Below, one piece after another: positions 1 through 10,033 of a stretch of 15,000 nucleotides of DNA. The stretch covers positions 11,114,301 through 11,129,300 of the forward strand of contig CAUJGJ010000397.1 of NCBI GenBank assembly GCA_963170055.1, given 5' to 3'. Every line of letters begins with the position of its first letter. Within the stretch, counting starts at the first letter, position 1. This DNA comes from Halisarca cf. caerulea. Taxonomy: Eukaryota > Porifera > Demospongiae > Chondrillida > Halisarcidae. The position numbers were made by a program, and so were the translations under genes. The notes under the pieces were generated by a model. The model was not told where the DNA came from and did not search any database. It was given only the letters and a program-made list of their open reading frames with translations.

Positions 1-166
1 CACACATACACAGATACACACACATACCCCATACCTACCCACACACCCATTCACACACACACACACACAAATGCACACACACACACACACACACAGGCAC
101 AAACACACACATGCACACATACACACACACAGGCAAACACACAAACACACACACACACACACACAT

Positions 167-209
<43 letters not shown>

Positions 210-291
210 CACAAACACACACACACATGCACACACAGGCACACACACACAAACACACACACAACGCACACACACACGCACACACACACAC

Positions 292-320
<29 letters not shown>
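1..320. repeat. (CA)n microsatellite array
   Basis: Almost pure CA dinucleotides with scattered interruptions such as CAGGCACAAA and CATGCA. The long open frames here (Cys-Val on the minus strand, His-Thr on the plus strand) are products of the repeat and not genes. Confidence 0.97.
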
Positions 321-323
<3 letters not shown>

Positions 324-483
324 TCCTGCATAAATTTCAAACCATTGCTATACAAAACACAAAATGTTTTCATAATGGTCATTCATTTTGTTGGTGGCCA
401 ACTTTGCTTTCATTTTCAGGATAAGTCTTCCATGCACTATATAGCCAACAACACCCACCAACTATTGGTGCACACACACACAT

Positions 484-550
<67 letters not shown>

Positions 551-697
551 TAAATCCTGGATAAATTTCAAACCATTGCTAGCAATGCCCAAATATTTCA
601 ATATGGCCAATTCATCTCGTTGGTGGCCATCTTTGCTCTTGTTCTCAGGGGATGAATATTCTGCTATATAGCCAACAACACTCGTCAACTATTGGTG
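321..697. repeat. Duplicated ~150-bp spacer unit separated by (CA)n
   Basis: Two diverged copies of one unit lie at 321-470 and 552-697. Both begin AAATCCTG(C/G)ATAAATTTCAAACC, share GTTGGTGGCCA in the middle and TATATAGCCAACAACAC near the end, and finish with ACTATTGGTG running into CA repeats. The (CA)n block 471-548 separates them, so the CA array and spacer form a higher-order tandem repeat. Copies differ by many substitutions and small indels, so the duplication is not recent. No coding capacity is supported. Confidence 0.85.
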
Positions 698-713
698 CAC
701 ACACACATGTACA

Positions 714-782
<69 letters not shown>
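698..782. repeat. (CA)n microsatellite
   Basis: CA repeat with two CATACA interruptions, following the second spacer copy and ending where the MITE-like insert begins. Confidence 0.95.
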
Positions 783-783
<1 letters not shown>

Positions 784-944
784 CATAGGCGTAGGAACCA
801 GGGTGGGCCAGGGGGGCCCTGGCCCCCTCACATTTAGTGAGTAGGGTCCAAAATCAAACACGTGTCTAACATATTGCAGTACAAAATGCTTCATCTATAG
901 AACCTTTGGCCCCCGCACTTATACGTATGAGTGTTCTTACGCTG

Positions 945-948
<4 letters not shown>
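783..948. mobile_element. Short MITE-like insert inside the CA array
   Basis: About 165 bp of unrelated sequence sits in the (CA)n block. Its left end carries GGCGTAGGAAC followed by G/C runs with a near-palindrome (GGCCAGGGGGGCCCTGGCC). Its right end read on the opposite strand gives AGCGTAAGAAC, also next to a C/G run (GGCCCCCGC). These imperfect terminal inverted repeats and the small size suggest a non-autonomous DNA transposon. No target duplication can be identified because the flanks are repetitive. No open frame of interest. Confidence 0.5.
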
Positions 949-1013
<65 letters not shown>

Positions 1014-1127
1014 ATAGATCACACACCATATAGATCATACACATACACACACGTGTGCGCGAGTATGCACTCACGCACGCACGCGCACACACACACACAC
1101 ACACACACGCACACACACACACACACA

Positions 1128-1179
<52 letters not shown>

Positions 1180-1200
1180 ACACATACACACACACACATG
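949..1200. repeat. (CA)n microsatellite with unique-sequence breaks
   Basis: CA repeats interrupted by CATAGATCACACACCATATAGATCATAC and by a short stretch with CGCACGCACGCG, then more CA to about 1200. Confidence 0.93.
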
Positions 1201-1230
1201 CATACTCATATTATGTGCACAAATACACAT

Positions 1231-1437
1231 AGACACACCAATTTTATCACACATACAAACTGTAAAGGAATCCTGCACATGTATGTTCCAAAAATAAATA
1301 TCTAACAGGATTCTTCGTAGTATTTATGGTACTGAGTTAGCAGCATAATGGACACACACACACTAATTTTGTCACACATACAAACTGTAGAGGATTCCTG
1401 CACGTACATGTTCCCAAAATAAAATATCTAACAGGAT
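1231..1437. repeat. Two-copy tandem repeat, unit about 120 bp
   Basis: Segments 1231-1311 and 1351-1437 align well. Both contain AATTTT(A/G)TCACACATACAAACTGTA, then GGA(A/T)TCCTGCAC and (A)AAATATCTAACAGGAT. The 1312-1350 linker has no second copy in the window. It is another level of the CA-associated repeat block and shows no gene. Confidence 0.8.
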
Positions 1438-1925
1438 ATACATATTTTGCAGCACGACAGGATACCCACATACTTACTACGGATATCATTGCGCACGAAC
1501 ATGGCTGTTGACATCCTTTTTGCCACCGATGCCACTTTAGTTTCCAACGCGTAAATCATTCCGCCTTATAGATAAGGACACTCACCAAGTTTATTTTGGA
1601 ACATTCGCCGTAGTCGGAAGTACTCGCATCTTTTTTTTTCTAGGAGGAGTTAGCAGACAACCGTTTTGAAGGAAAAGTCGTATTCCTGTCAGGATTCGTC
1701 CGTAAAACAAATATGGCGGCTTGTAGGCTTGTACGGACTACTTTCGAAATTTTGACACTTTGCAAGTAAAAGTGAAGAGGAACCTTACAGTCTCTTTCCA
1801 GATCCTACAGTTGACAATCGTGAACAGTCGTCCGCAGTCAGTCGCAGTGCGCATCAGTGAACTGCGAACAAAAAATCGGCCTACTTTTATTATAATAAGA
1901 TAGCCCCTTCCCTACTAGAGAAGAT
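1438..1925. other. No gene recognised
   Basis: This stretch looks single-copy and is less AT-rich than the introns. It has a T9 run near 1632 and a short frame starting ATGGCGGCTTG at about 1713 (18 codons to a stop). It could hold a promoter or 5' untranslated exon for the fragment at 1926-2361, but nothing in the sequence establishes that. Confidence 0.4.
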
Positions 1926-2361
1926 ATGCTGTTGTATCTTCTGGTGAATGGAATGAGACAACTTGTGAGTCCCATCTGGCAGTGTGAACTATGTACTTTT
2001 ACATTTGTTCAATTATATGTATGCATGCATGTACATTATGTCATACATGCATGCAATGCTATGTCTATAGGGTGAGGCAACATTAAAATTCATTTGGTTC
2101 ATCACGAGGAAATTGAAGGCTGATCTTCCTACCCTTCATTCTATAAAATCATTCAAACTCCCCAATAGTTTGAAATTGCAAAAGGTACATTCCATGCAGG
2201 CATTGCATGTTTGACTGCTATTAGCCTTAATTGCATATTGAATTTTGAGCCATCTTCATTTGTTTAGTTTTACGCAGGTGATGGTATCCCATATTATTCG
2301 ATCAGTCTTGTTGAATTATTAAAGATGATTTTCATGGTTCCATCATTCGCTAAAGCTATTG
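1926..2361 (+). pseudogene. Possible three-exon gene fragment, product not recognised
   Basis: Three short open segments join in one frame through plausible splice sites: 1926-1964 (donor GTGAGT), 2071-2184 (acceptor TATAG, donor GTACAT) and 2268-2361 (acceptor TTTAG, donor GTATGG). The phases match (0, 0, then 1), giving about 82 residues. The product starts MLLYLLVNGMRQ, continues with LKADLPTLHSIKSFKLPNSL and later contains GIPYYSISLVELLK. I do not recognise the family. The leucine-rich start followed by P-T/S-L and a YYSIS block loosely resembles upstream regions of large CACTA-like transposases, but that is weak. The 7.7-kb transposon is inserted about 70 bp downstream, so any further exons would lie beyond 10134 or be lost. 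The start codon is a guess; the same frame is open upstream to a TAA at about 1908. Confidence 0.33.
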
Positions 2362-2424
2362 GTATGGTTAGCTTTGGCATGGAACTATGCATGGAGGCAT
2401 AGCCCCCTCTTTTTTGGGGACTAT

Positions 2425-2433
2425 GGGGCCATG
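2425..2433. repeat. Left 9-bp target-site duplication
   Basis: GGGGCCATG lies directly before the first base of the left terminal inverted repeat. The same nine bases directly follow the last base of the right repeat. Confidence 0.88.
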
Positions 2434-2524
2434 TAGTCTCGTTCCCAGACCCAGCTCCGCCATTTTATTTTTATACCCGCTCCGCAAGGGTCTGGTGACA
2501 TGCGCATGCCAAATCGGTGCAGGG
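2434..2524 (+). repeat. Left terminal inverted repeat (91 bp)
   Basis: It matches the reverse complement of 10034-10124 at 89 of 91 positions. Mismatches are at the eighth base (G here, T in the partner) and in CCCGCTC(C/T)GCAAGG. Inside it CCAGACCC (2445-2452) and GGGTCTGG (2488-2495) form an internal stem, and CATGCGCATG (2499-2508) is a palindrome. The minus strand contains TATAAAAA at 2475-2468, pointing out of the element. Confidence 0.93.
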
Positions 2525-2594
2525 GGGGCGTGGGCTAACTTGGATATGATGCAATAAAACGTAAACTAATGAAATGTATCGCGTATTGTCCGCC

Positions 2595-4203
2595 ATGGAT
2601 CGTCCGCGCCAGCAGAAGTGCTGGTTATGTCAAGAAGAAACGAATCCGAAGAAAAGGCGGTTGATGAACTCCCCTTCCAGCCATTGAGCAATAACTGCTT
2701 TAAAAAATCTCGGCACACCAGTCAACATACTACCCACTCGAAGGGAATCGGATTCTTCAGCGGAACCTGTCAGTGAGTATCTCTGCAAAAGTTGCTATTG
2801 TGAATTGGAGAAGGTGTGTAAACTTCAGGAGGACATGAGTGAGCTCATAGTTGCAATAAAGCAGAAGTTGAGTTTGAAGGAAATTAGTGTAGACAGTGAG
2901 ATAACTTCTGCAACATCACCAGATGAACAGGTCAGCTCTATATACTTGGCAATACATATATTAGTTGACAATAACACTTAATATAATACATAATGCACGT
3001 CTGCCACACATTGGATATGCACATGCATGATCTTGCCTTGTGCATGAAATCCATTGCATGCAAATGGTCATTTCATTTTATAGTTTGTGCCCACGACGAA
3101 TTTATTACTTAATCTATAATATTATGACATTGTCGTTATTATGCTCTAAAATTATTAGATTGTATACTTGAGACAGTGCGCATGTGTGCCTCAATAACCA
3201 TTAATAATTCTGCACTATGTTCATCATCATTTCCCATGCTGACTTTGCACTCTGTGATAAACCACTGACATTGAATGTCATTATATAAATTATTTCCTAA
3301 TAATGTGCATAGGTTGGAGGCCCATTGTTTACTCCCACTAGCACAGCTGGTACCACTAGCACAGCTCATAACCAACAGAGATCACATGTACCTGGCCCGG
3401 CAATACAACTTCCAACTAAAAGAAGCCCAGCTGTTACTGTGAGTTTAATTTACATGCAGCTAATATAATATAGTATAATGATGTGACTATGCATGCTGTT
3501 GTTGGTTTTGTCTGATTGCATGGAGAATATTAATCTTGTTAATTGTATGTACTGGATGCCATGTGGTATCTATAGCTTATCCTCTTCTACATGCAGTGTA
3601 CTGTGTCATACTCCAAGCAGCCAAGAACATATCCTCTCACTCCTTCTAGAAAGTACATAGGCAAAAGCCTTGCTAGGAGAAAGCCATCAGCATTTGCTAA
3701 AGAAGCTTTAAAGAGCGAGGTATATAGGAAGTCGATATTCCATAAAGTTCAGTCCATTATCTCTTTGGAGGCTCAAAGTCTTACTTCCACAAGGACACCC
3801 TGTACCCTTCGTTTTCACCAATGGGATTCACTAACGCAAGTTAATTGGGATGCACTGTACACTGAATTGAGTAGCCGGGCTCCTGCAATCTTCAACATTA
3901 TGAGGGCACTATTTGGTGGACCAAGATCATCGCAGTTAAGGCCAAAGCAAAAAGTTGCTATGTGCACTGCTATTGCAATTCTACTCTTCAGCAGAGACAA
4001 CTGTATATCTCTAATCCAACGCATCGTGTCAATGATACTTTATGCTGGCCATTCATCGAAAAGTGTGAGTTATAAATTAAATACACTGTGTGCATGCTTG
4101 CATGTGTGTGTGTATGTGTGTGTGTGTGTGTGTGTGTACATGCGTGCGTGTGTGTGTGCATTTATTTAAATATACACAAAATGGAGTCACGTCATATACA
4201 AAT

Positions 4204-4237
<34 letters not shown>

Positions 4238-6967
4238 ATGTTGCTGCATATGCATGTGACATTTCAATTTATGCAGGTTTATTCGAGACTCAACAAGCTG
4301 GGACTTAGTGTCTCATATCGGCAGTCTTTACGCTTGCTAGAAATTTTTGGTAAAGATTTTGACAAAGACGTTTGTGACTGGTCAGAAGCACTCCAGACAG
4401 ATATCACCGCAGACACAACAGTAAGTTTTATTAGCCAGATTAACCACAGGCATACAAGACACATCCACATATTAATGTATTCTATATATATATGGCTTTT
4501 TTGGATTAATCCACAATGTATAGCAACTTTATGTTCATCAAGGGCCAGCTGAATTCACTGAATCAGGAGAATCTGATGATGAAGTAGCTAAGGTAATGCA
4601 GTGGCTAGATGGTGGTAGTTCAATTGGAAGTGATGAAAGTATTGTTGGAGGAGATTCGGATGAAAACACTGATGACTTTGATCAAGACATTGAATATCCT
4701 GATGGTGATGTTTCTGAATCCGATGCTGATGATGAATACCTTGAACCTGACATTCCAGGCGACCCGCATGTACTCTGTGAAGAAGGAGATACCAGCATGC
4801 AAGGTATGCAAATGGGAACAGACCCCTTATATATAATATATTATATGCTTTTAAATTAGTATACGTTATTCACAGTCATAACATTGTTATTCTTATATGT
4901 CTTGAAAGGAATCAGTGAAGATTTTTCCAGTACATGGTATGGATTTAAAATTGTTGGTGACAATATAGATAAGAATGTTCGACCACGATATATGCGGAGT
5001 GACAAACAAACGAGAAGCCTTCACTACTTCAACAGCTATGCTGTACTAGATCGTGTTGACTGCTCCAAGCTGAGTGCAACTGCTCCACACATCCATCAAC
5101 CTATGGATTATGAGAAGATTCTTCCAATGGAGGACGATTTGCAGCAACTCATGCAAAATTGTACTGTACTGGTTACTCGCATTTTGGTTGAATTTCTTCC
5201 TTTCCTCGGTCAGTTGAAGGATGCAGTCTGCCATCACATACCGCATGCTGAATCAAAGGCAATGGCAAAGAAGTCTGTTGTGGTGAGATACATAGCATAG
5301 TACATGCATGCATAAGTGCATGGTATATATATTGCAGACTCTGTATTGTATGCTGGTCATTGGTTATATCCAATTCGATTCAATTCAACTATTAACGTGC
5401 ATCGATCATGCCATATTATATACAACAATAATTTTATATGTATACTGCACCTATACACTGTCAGGTACCATTGGGTGTTCTCCTGAAGAGTGAGCAAACT
5501 ACAGTAGAAATGGTAGAGATAATGGATAGCCTCCACCATTATGTACCCAAGAGGACGATAGAAGGGACAGTGCATGGGCAAGATTACATAAAGGAGTTTC
5601 TCCACCCCATATTTTTTGGAGGTGATCAATTGACATGTGCCCGTGCCCGCAGCTCACAGAGAGCAAGGACGAATGCTGATACCAGCTCGGAGGCACTTTG
5701 TGGTCTAGTACCATGCTGTGAGGATTGGCATGCTAAAGTTTCCTTTTTGTCGGTTAGTCGTACGTCCTACATGCATTATATACCTGCATGCAGATTCCTG
5801 CTTTATATGCCAGTAAACTATTATAATAATTATAACATCATTTATGCATGTAATGCATATAATACTACCCCTTGCAATTGTTATAATATTTATAGGTCAT
5901 CTGGAAGAGGTTATACAAGGAAGCATCATTTCAGGATTCGGGTACACTCTACCATCTCAGAAATGTCATCCATAGAACCAATGTCACCTCAGTGCCGAAG
6001 GACAGCTTTAATCAGTGTGAAGACTACTTTAGAACAGTTGTGACAGCTCACATAATCTCGGCAGCACTCCAGGTACTTGGAATGGCATCTCCTGATGACA
6101 CTCCATCAAAATACCAATTTCCACCGAACTTCAGTAACCTGACCACTGCTAGAAGGAAAGGAATTATTGATACAGTAGCCAGAGATGTCGTGGAGGCATT
6201 CTTCAAGATTGGCCTAGAATCAGGTAAACATTATTATTGTACCGATGCAGACTTTAATAATTGTTGGAGATTTCACAATATGTCTTTTATCCAATGCCAT
6301 GCATGTAGATATACCATCCTCTGATTCTGTGCTGGAGTATGCCAAAGAGGTATTTTCCATGGGCCTCCTTTACTTTGAATTTCACGATGCTATTAAGGAG
6401 GGTGACGGTGATCGTCTGTTACGTTGCTGGAAGTACCTTTTCGTAATCTTCAAAGCATCTCAGCGCACCAATTACAGTATCGAGGCATTCAATTTATTGT
6501 GTCAGGTGCATTACTACTTGTCACCCCAGATGGTCCACCAGCTGAAATATTCTAGGTTCATCAATGTTCATGGTTGTACAGGTTACAATATTCCCTGTGA
6601 TTTGTACATGGAGCATTTGAACAGAACCATCAAAGATACTTTGCAACACCTAGGTGCTAACAAGACGGAACATGCCATCGTACGCTCACGCAAGTGCTCC
6701 TATGCTCTATCCACAATGCTTTCTAACTTTGACCAGAGATCAGGAGTCAAAGAGCAATTCGGATCTCACACCCGAGCCTCGGAAAACATTGACATATCAA
6801 AGGCAGTTGCAATACTTCAAGCGAACAAGGTATTCTTGGATGAAGGACAGAGGCAGCATAGTGCATTCAAGTCCTTCAAGTGCAATGGACTCCTTTCATC
6901 ATTAAAACTAGATAAACTGAAGGCTTGGATGGAAGAACATTTCCAACATAAAACTGTAAATATATAA
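2595..6967 (+). CDS. DUF6589-family protein, probable DDE transposase (nine exons, one in-frame TGA)
   Basis: Exons with matching phases: 2595-2930, 3313-3438, 3597-4064, 4277-4420, 4524-4803, 4909-5282, 5465-5752, 5896-6223, 6309-6967. Together they are 3003 nt, or 1000 codons plus TAA. Exon 1 encodes CWLC and later CKSC, a likely zinc-binding N-terminus, but a TGA at codon 31 (2685-2687) interrupts it in frame. Residues ~360-445 are a strongly acidic linker. The rest matches metazoan DUF6589 proteins as I know them: GDNID (~469), GGDQLT (~630), EDWHAKV, IWKRLY, NYSIEAF, and a C-terminal NVHG...MEHLNR (~883) followed by LGANKTEHAI. I propose D469, D630 and E883 as the catalytic triad; this is inference. 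It would act in the nucleus on the element's TIRs. Exon 4's acceptor and exon 5's start were chosen because only they keep the frame open. The start ATG is chosen as the first in frame after the TIR and sits in GCCATGG. Exons 1 and 4 end in GTCAGC and GTAAGT donors. Confidence 0.82.
4103..4236. repeat. Paired (GT)n and (CA)n microsatellites in intron 3
   Basis: A (TG)n tract at about 4103-4159 is followed by a (CA)n tract at about 4206-4236, 45 bp apart. They are complementary on one strand and could pair as a long imperfect hairpin in the pre-mRNA between exons 3 and 4 of the DUF6589 gene. Confidence 0.85.
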
Positions 6968-7993
6968 CAACTGCCACACACTCGAGTCTAAATTTTGTGT
7001 TACCATTAATATTTAATTTATTAAGTATATTAATTATTATGCATATTTCACACAATCATATCATATATTTGCATATGTTTTCATGCATGTTTCATTTATC
7101 ATACATGTTCTCATGCATGCATGCAATTCAATTTTAGCATTAATTAATTGCATACCTCTAAACACCTAGGTGCTAACAAGACGGAACATGCCATCGTACG
7201 CTCACGCAAGTGCTCCTATGCTCTATCCACAATGCCAGGCTTGGATGGAAGAACATTTCCAACATAAAACTGTAAATATATAACAACTGCCACACACTCG
7301 AGTCTAAATTTTGTGTTACCATTAATATTTAATTTATTAAGTATATTAATTATTATGCATATTTCACACAATCATATCATATATTTGCATATGTTTTCAT
7401 GCATGTTTCATTTATCATACATGTTCTCATGCATGCATGCAATTCAATTTTAGCATTAATTAATTGCATACCTCTAAACACCTAGGTGCTAACAAGACGG
7501 AACATGCCATCGTACGCTCACGCAAGTGCTCCTATGCTCTATCCACAATGCTTTCTAACTTTGACCAGAGATCAGGAGTCAAAGAGCAATTCGGATCTCA
7601 CACCCGAGCCTCGGAAAACATTGACATATCAAAGGCAGTTGCAATACTTCAAGCGAACAAGGTATTCTTGGATGAAGGACAGAGGCAGCATAGTGCATTC
7701 AAGTCCTTCAAGTGCAATGGACTCCTTTCATCATTAAAACTAGATAAACTGAAGGCTTGGATGGAAGAACATTTCCAACATAAAACTGTAAATATATAAC
7801 AACTGCCACACACTCGAGTCTAAATTTTGTGTTACCATTAATATTTAATTTATTAAGTATATTAATTATTATGCATATTTCACACAATCATATCATATAT
7901 TTGCATATGTTTTCATGCATGTTTCATTTATCATACATGTTCTCATGCATGCATGCAATTCAATTTTAGCATTAATTAATTGCATACCTCTAA
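6645..7993 (+). repeat. Tandem triplication of the DUF6589 3' end
   Basis: Unit 1 (6645-7160) holds the last ~105 codons of the DUF6589 gene, the stop and ~190 bp of 3' flank. Unit 2 starts at 7161 and is 200 bp shorter: an internal segment after TATCCACAATGC is lost with one extra C at the join, removing most of the coding part. Unit 3 (7477-7993) is full length and reproduces the 105-codon tail and stop (ends 7799). I see no substitutions between units in the parts compared, so this is very recent or an assembly artefact. The unit boundary reads CCTCTAAACACC in both joins, with a two-base overlap (AA). Confidence 0.93.
7477..7799 (+). pseudogene. Duplicate 3' coding tail of the DUF6589 gene
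   Basis: A second full copy of the final ~105 codons, in the same reading frame as the original unit and ending in the same TAA. It lacks the D469, D630 and E883 regions, so it cannot be a working transposase alone. CACCTAG just inside the unit resembles a splice acceptor, so use as an alternative last exon cannot be excluded, though the phase was not demonstrated. Confidence 0.75.
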
Positions 7994-8294
7994 ATTGTGA
8001 TACTGCATGACATGTATGTAACTATTACACAATTTTAATAATTGACTATAGCTATAAGTCTTGCAATTGCCTGAAGTCATCGATGCTTTCCAGCATGGGA
8101 TTGCATGTGCTTCATGATCATGTAGTTCCTCGATCATATTATAGATTCTATATACACTACCATTAATACATACATGATCATGAGAGTATACATAATACGC
8201 CAATTTCCAGCTCGCGCAGAACACGATCTACGTAATTGTTACAGAAGTATCAAATATTAATAATAATATAACTTAAAGATTATGGTCACGCGAA
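7994..8294. other. Intergenic spacer between DUF6589 repeats and helicase
   Basis: AT-rich, with several CATGATCATG-type palindromes (about 8115-8180). It must contain the helicase promoter if that gene is transcribed separately, but no TATA box or initiator stands out. The last bases before the helicase ATG are GTCACGCGAA. Confidence 0.5.
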
Positions 8295-9778
8295 ATGGCG
8301 GAATCTATTCAGAGTCTTGAAGAAGTAGTTCGGTCAGCTGGCAGTACTATCGGTATTTCAAATTTAACAATGGATCAAGAAAACGCAATTTGTTCTTTCG
8401 TTAGGGGAAAAGATGTATTTGTATGTTTGCCAACCGGCAGCGGCAAATCGCTTTGTTACGCCATCCTTCCTTTAGTCTTCGACACTATTCGTGGCCTCAA
8501 AGGATCATTATGCTTAGTTGTGTCCCCACTTAACGCATTAATAAAGGACCAAGTAGCAACTTTTCGATCAAAGGGGCTCCATGCTGGTTTTGCTGGAGCA
8601 GCTCAAGCAGATCGCAACGTATTATTGGACATTCGCCAAGGGCGCTTACAGCTTGTATATGTAACTCCCGAAGCCATTGTTTACATCGACAAATGCAGAA
8701 GTATGCTCCTGGAAAGGGTGTGGCAGGATAACTTAGTGGCTTTTATCATTGATGAAGCTCATTGTATAAAGACATGGTGAGCAGATATTATAATACAATA
8801 TTTTATGTTATAACACAATATTTTATATTATAATACACAGTAATATACTATATTTGTCAATGATAAAAGCAATGACATACAAAAATTATTGCATGGTTAT
8901 AAGTAAGAACAGTTCACATATTCTTAGGGTCTATACAATAATGAAACTGTTTGTTTTACAGGGGTCCAGAATTCAGACGAGCTTTTCTAGGTCTTCGAAA
9001 CATCAGGAGCATAATAGGACCAGATGTACATACCATGGCCCTCACAGCAACTGCAACAGCAGATACACGAGCAATCATATTAAACACGTTAGGCATGAAA
9101 GATGTGCACATTGTAACTCAGTCCCCTGACCGCCCAAACTTCACATACTCAGTGCATGCAATGTCCAAACTAGAAAGCACATTTGGGCCATGCATTCAGC
9201 AACTTAAGGAGAAGAGGCGAAATTTCAAAAGACTGTTAATATTCTGTAGAACAATTAAGGATTGTTCACAAATATATGAAATGTTTCTGCAACAACTTGG
9301 TAATAATTTTACAGAGCCTCCAAATGCACCAAATTTGTCACCATTCCGCCTCGTTGATATGTACACAAGTGTGACAACGCCATCTGTGAAGAAGAATATA
9401 GAAGAGAGCATTAAGGAAGAATCTGGCATACTTCGTGTACTTATTTGTACAAATGCTTTTGGGATGGGAGTTGACTGTAAGGGGGTACATGGTGTAGTAC
9501 ACTGGAGGCCACCAAAGGATTTAGAATCATACATTCAGGAGACCGGGAGAGGAGGTCGAGATGGACAACATACTGATGTGCAATTGCATTACATAGAGAA
9601 GAAGGACTTCTCATCTTGTGACAATAACATTCTATCTTATTGCACCAGCACCACATGCCGAAGGAAATATCTAATGTCTCATTTTATAGAGAACTACACA
9701 TTGCCTAATTTCGGAGGCTGCAAATGTTGTGATATATGTAAACTTCAGTGTAAATGTACACTTTGCCAACAAAAGTAA
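8295..9778 (+). CDS. RecQ-like ATP-dependent DNA helicase (two exons)
   Basis: Exons 8295-8776 and 8962-9778 join within a Trp codon (TG|G, donor GTGAGC, acceptor TTACAG) to give 432 residues. SF2/RecQ motifs are in order: Q28 in a motif-0-like MDQENAI, Walker A PTGSGKS (46-52), DEAHC (153-157) followed by W161 as in RecQ proteins, TATAT (189-193), FGMGVD, and motif VI QETGRGGRDG (353-362). A cysteine cluster follows (C393, then CKCCDIC at 414-420 and further Cys), as expected for the RecQ zinc-binding domain. There is no winged-helix or HRDC domain, so it is a minimal core compared with cellular RecQ helicases. All key motifs are intact. It lies in the same transposon and direction as the DUF6589 gene, so I infer a role in unwinding DNA during transposition or repair of the donor site. 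A host-gene origin is possible, but the flanking TIRs argue that it moves with the element. Confidence 0.9.
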
Positions 9779-9875
9779 TGCCGGACTGTACATGTATACT
9801 GCATTGGTTTTGTTCAGTGATTCATGATAAAAGAAACGGTTAAATTTGTCTGAAACGATAGGTACCATTACCGAG

Positions 9876-9935
9876 AATAAAGAATATACCTGGTTCCAAA
9901 CAAGTATCTTATAAAGTATAATGCATACAAATAAA
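9876..9935 (+). terminator. Candidate polyadenylation signals for the helicase
   Basis: AATAAA occurs at 9876-9881 and again at 9930-9935, about 100 and 150 bases after the helicase stop and before the right TIR. Which one is used cannot be told from the sequence. Confidence 0.45.
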
Positions 9936-10033
9936 ACATACCGTGGATATTCACTCGCTTCCAAGCAGTGTGAATACGTTAGTATGCGTTTTAGGCGTTC
10001 GGCGATCTGATTGGAGGGCTGAAATCTGGAGAT

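Noticed and set aside
35..1297. Long Cys-Val and His-Thr open frames on both strands
   Set aside because: They are translations of (CA)n/(GT)n repeats; composition is fully explained by the dinucleotide.
1713..1770. ATGGCGG start as a first coding exon
   Set aside because: Only 18 codons to a stop, no convincing donor that joins it to the 1926 frame.
5992..6324. Separate gene starting inside DUF6589 exon 8
   Set aside because: It is the exon 8 frame read through into the intron; the donor at 6224 and acceptor before 6309 join correctly.
6645..7993. CRISPR-like or satellite array
   Set aside because: Three long units containing coding sequence and a stop are a gene-end triplication, not short spaced repeats.
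9196..9534. 112-residue minus-strand open frame in the helicase exon
   Set aside because: Shadow of the helicase coding sequence; no family features.
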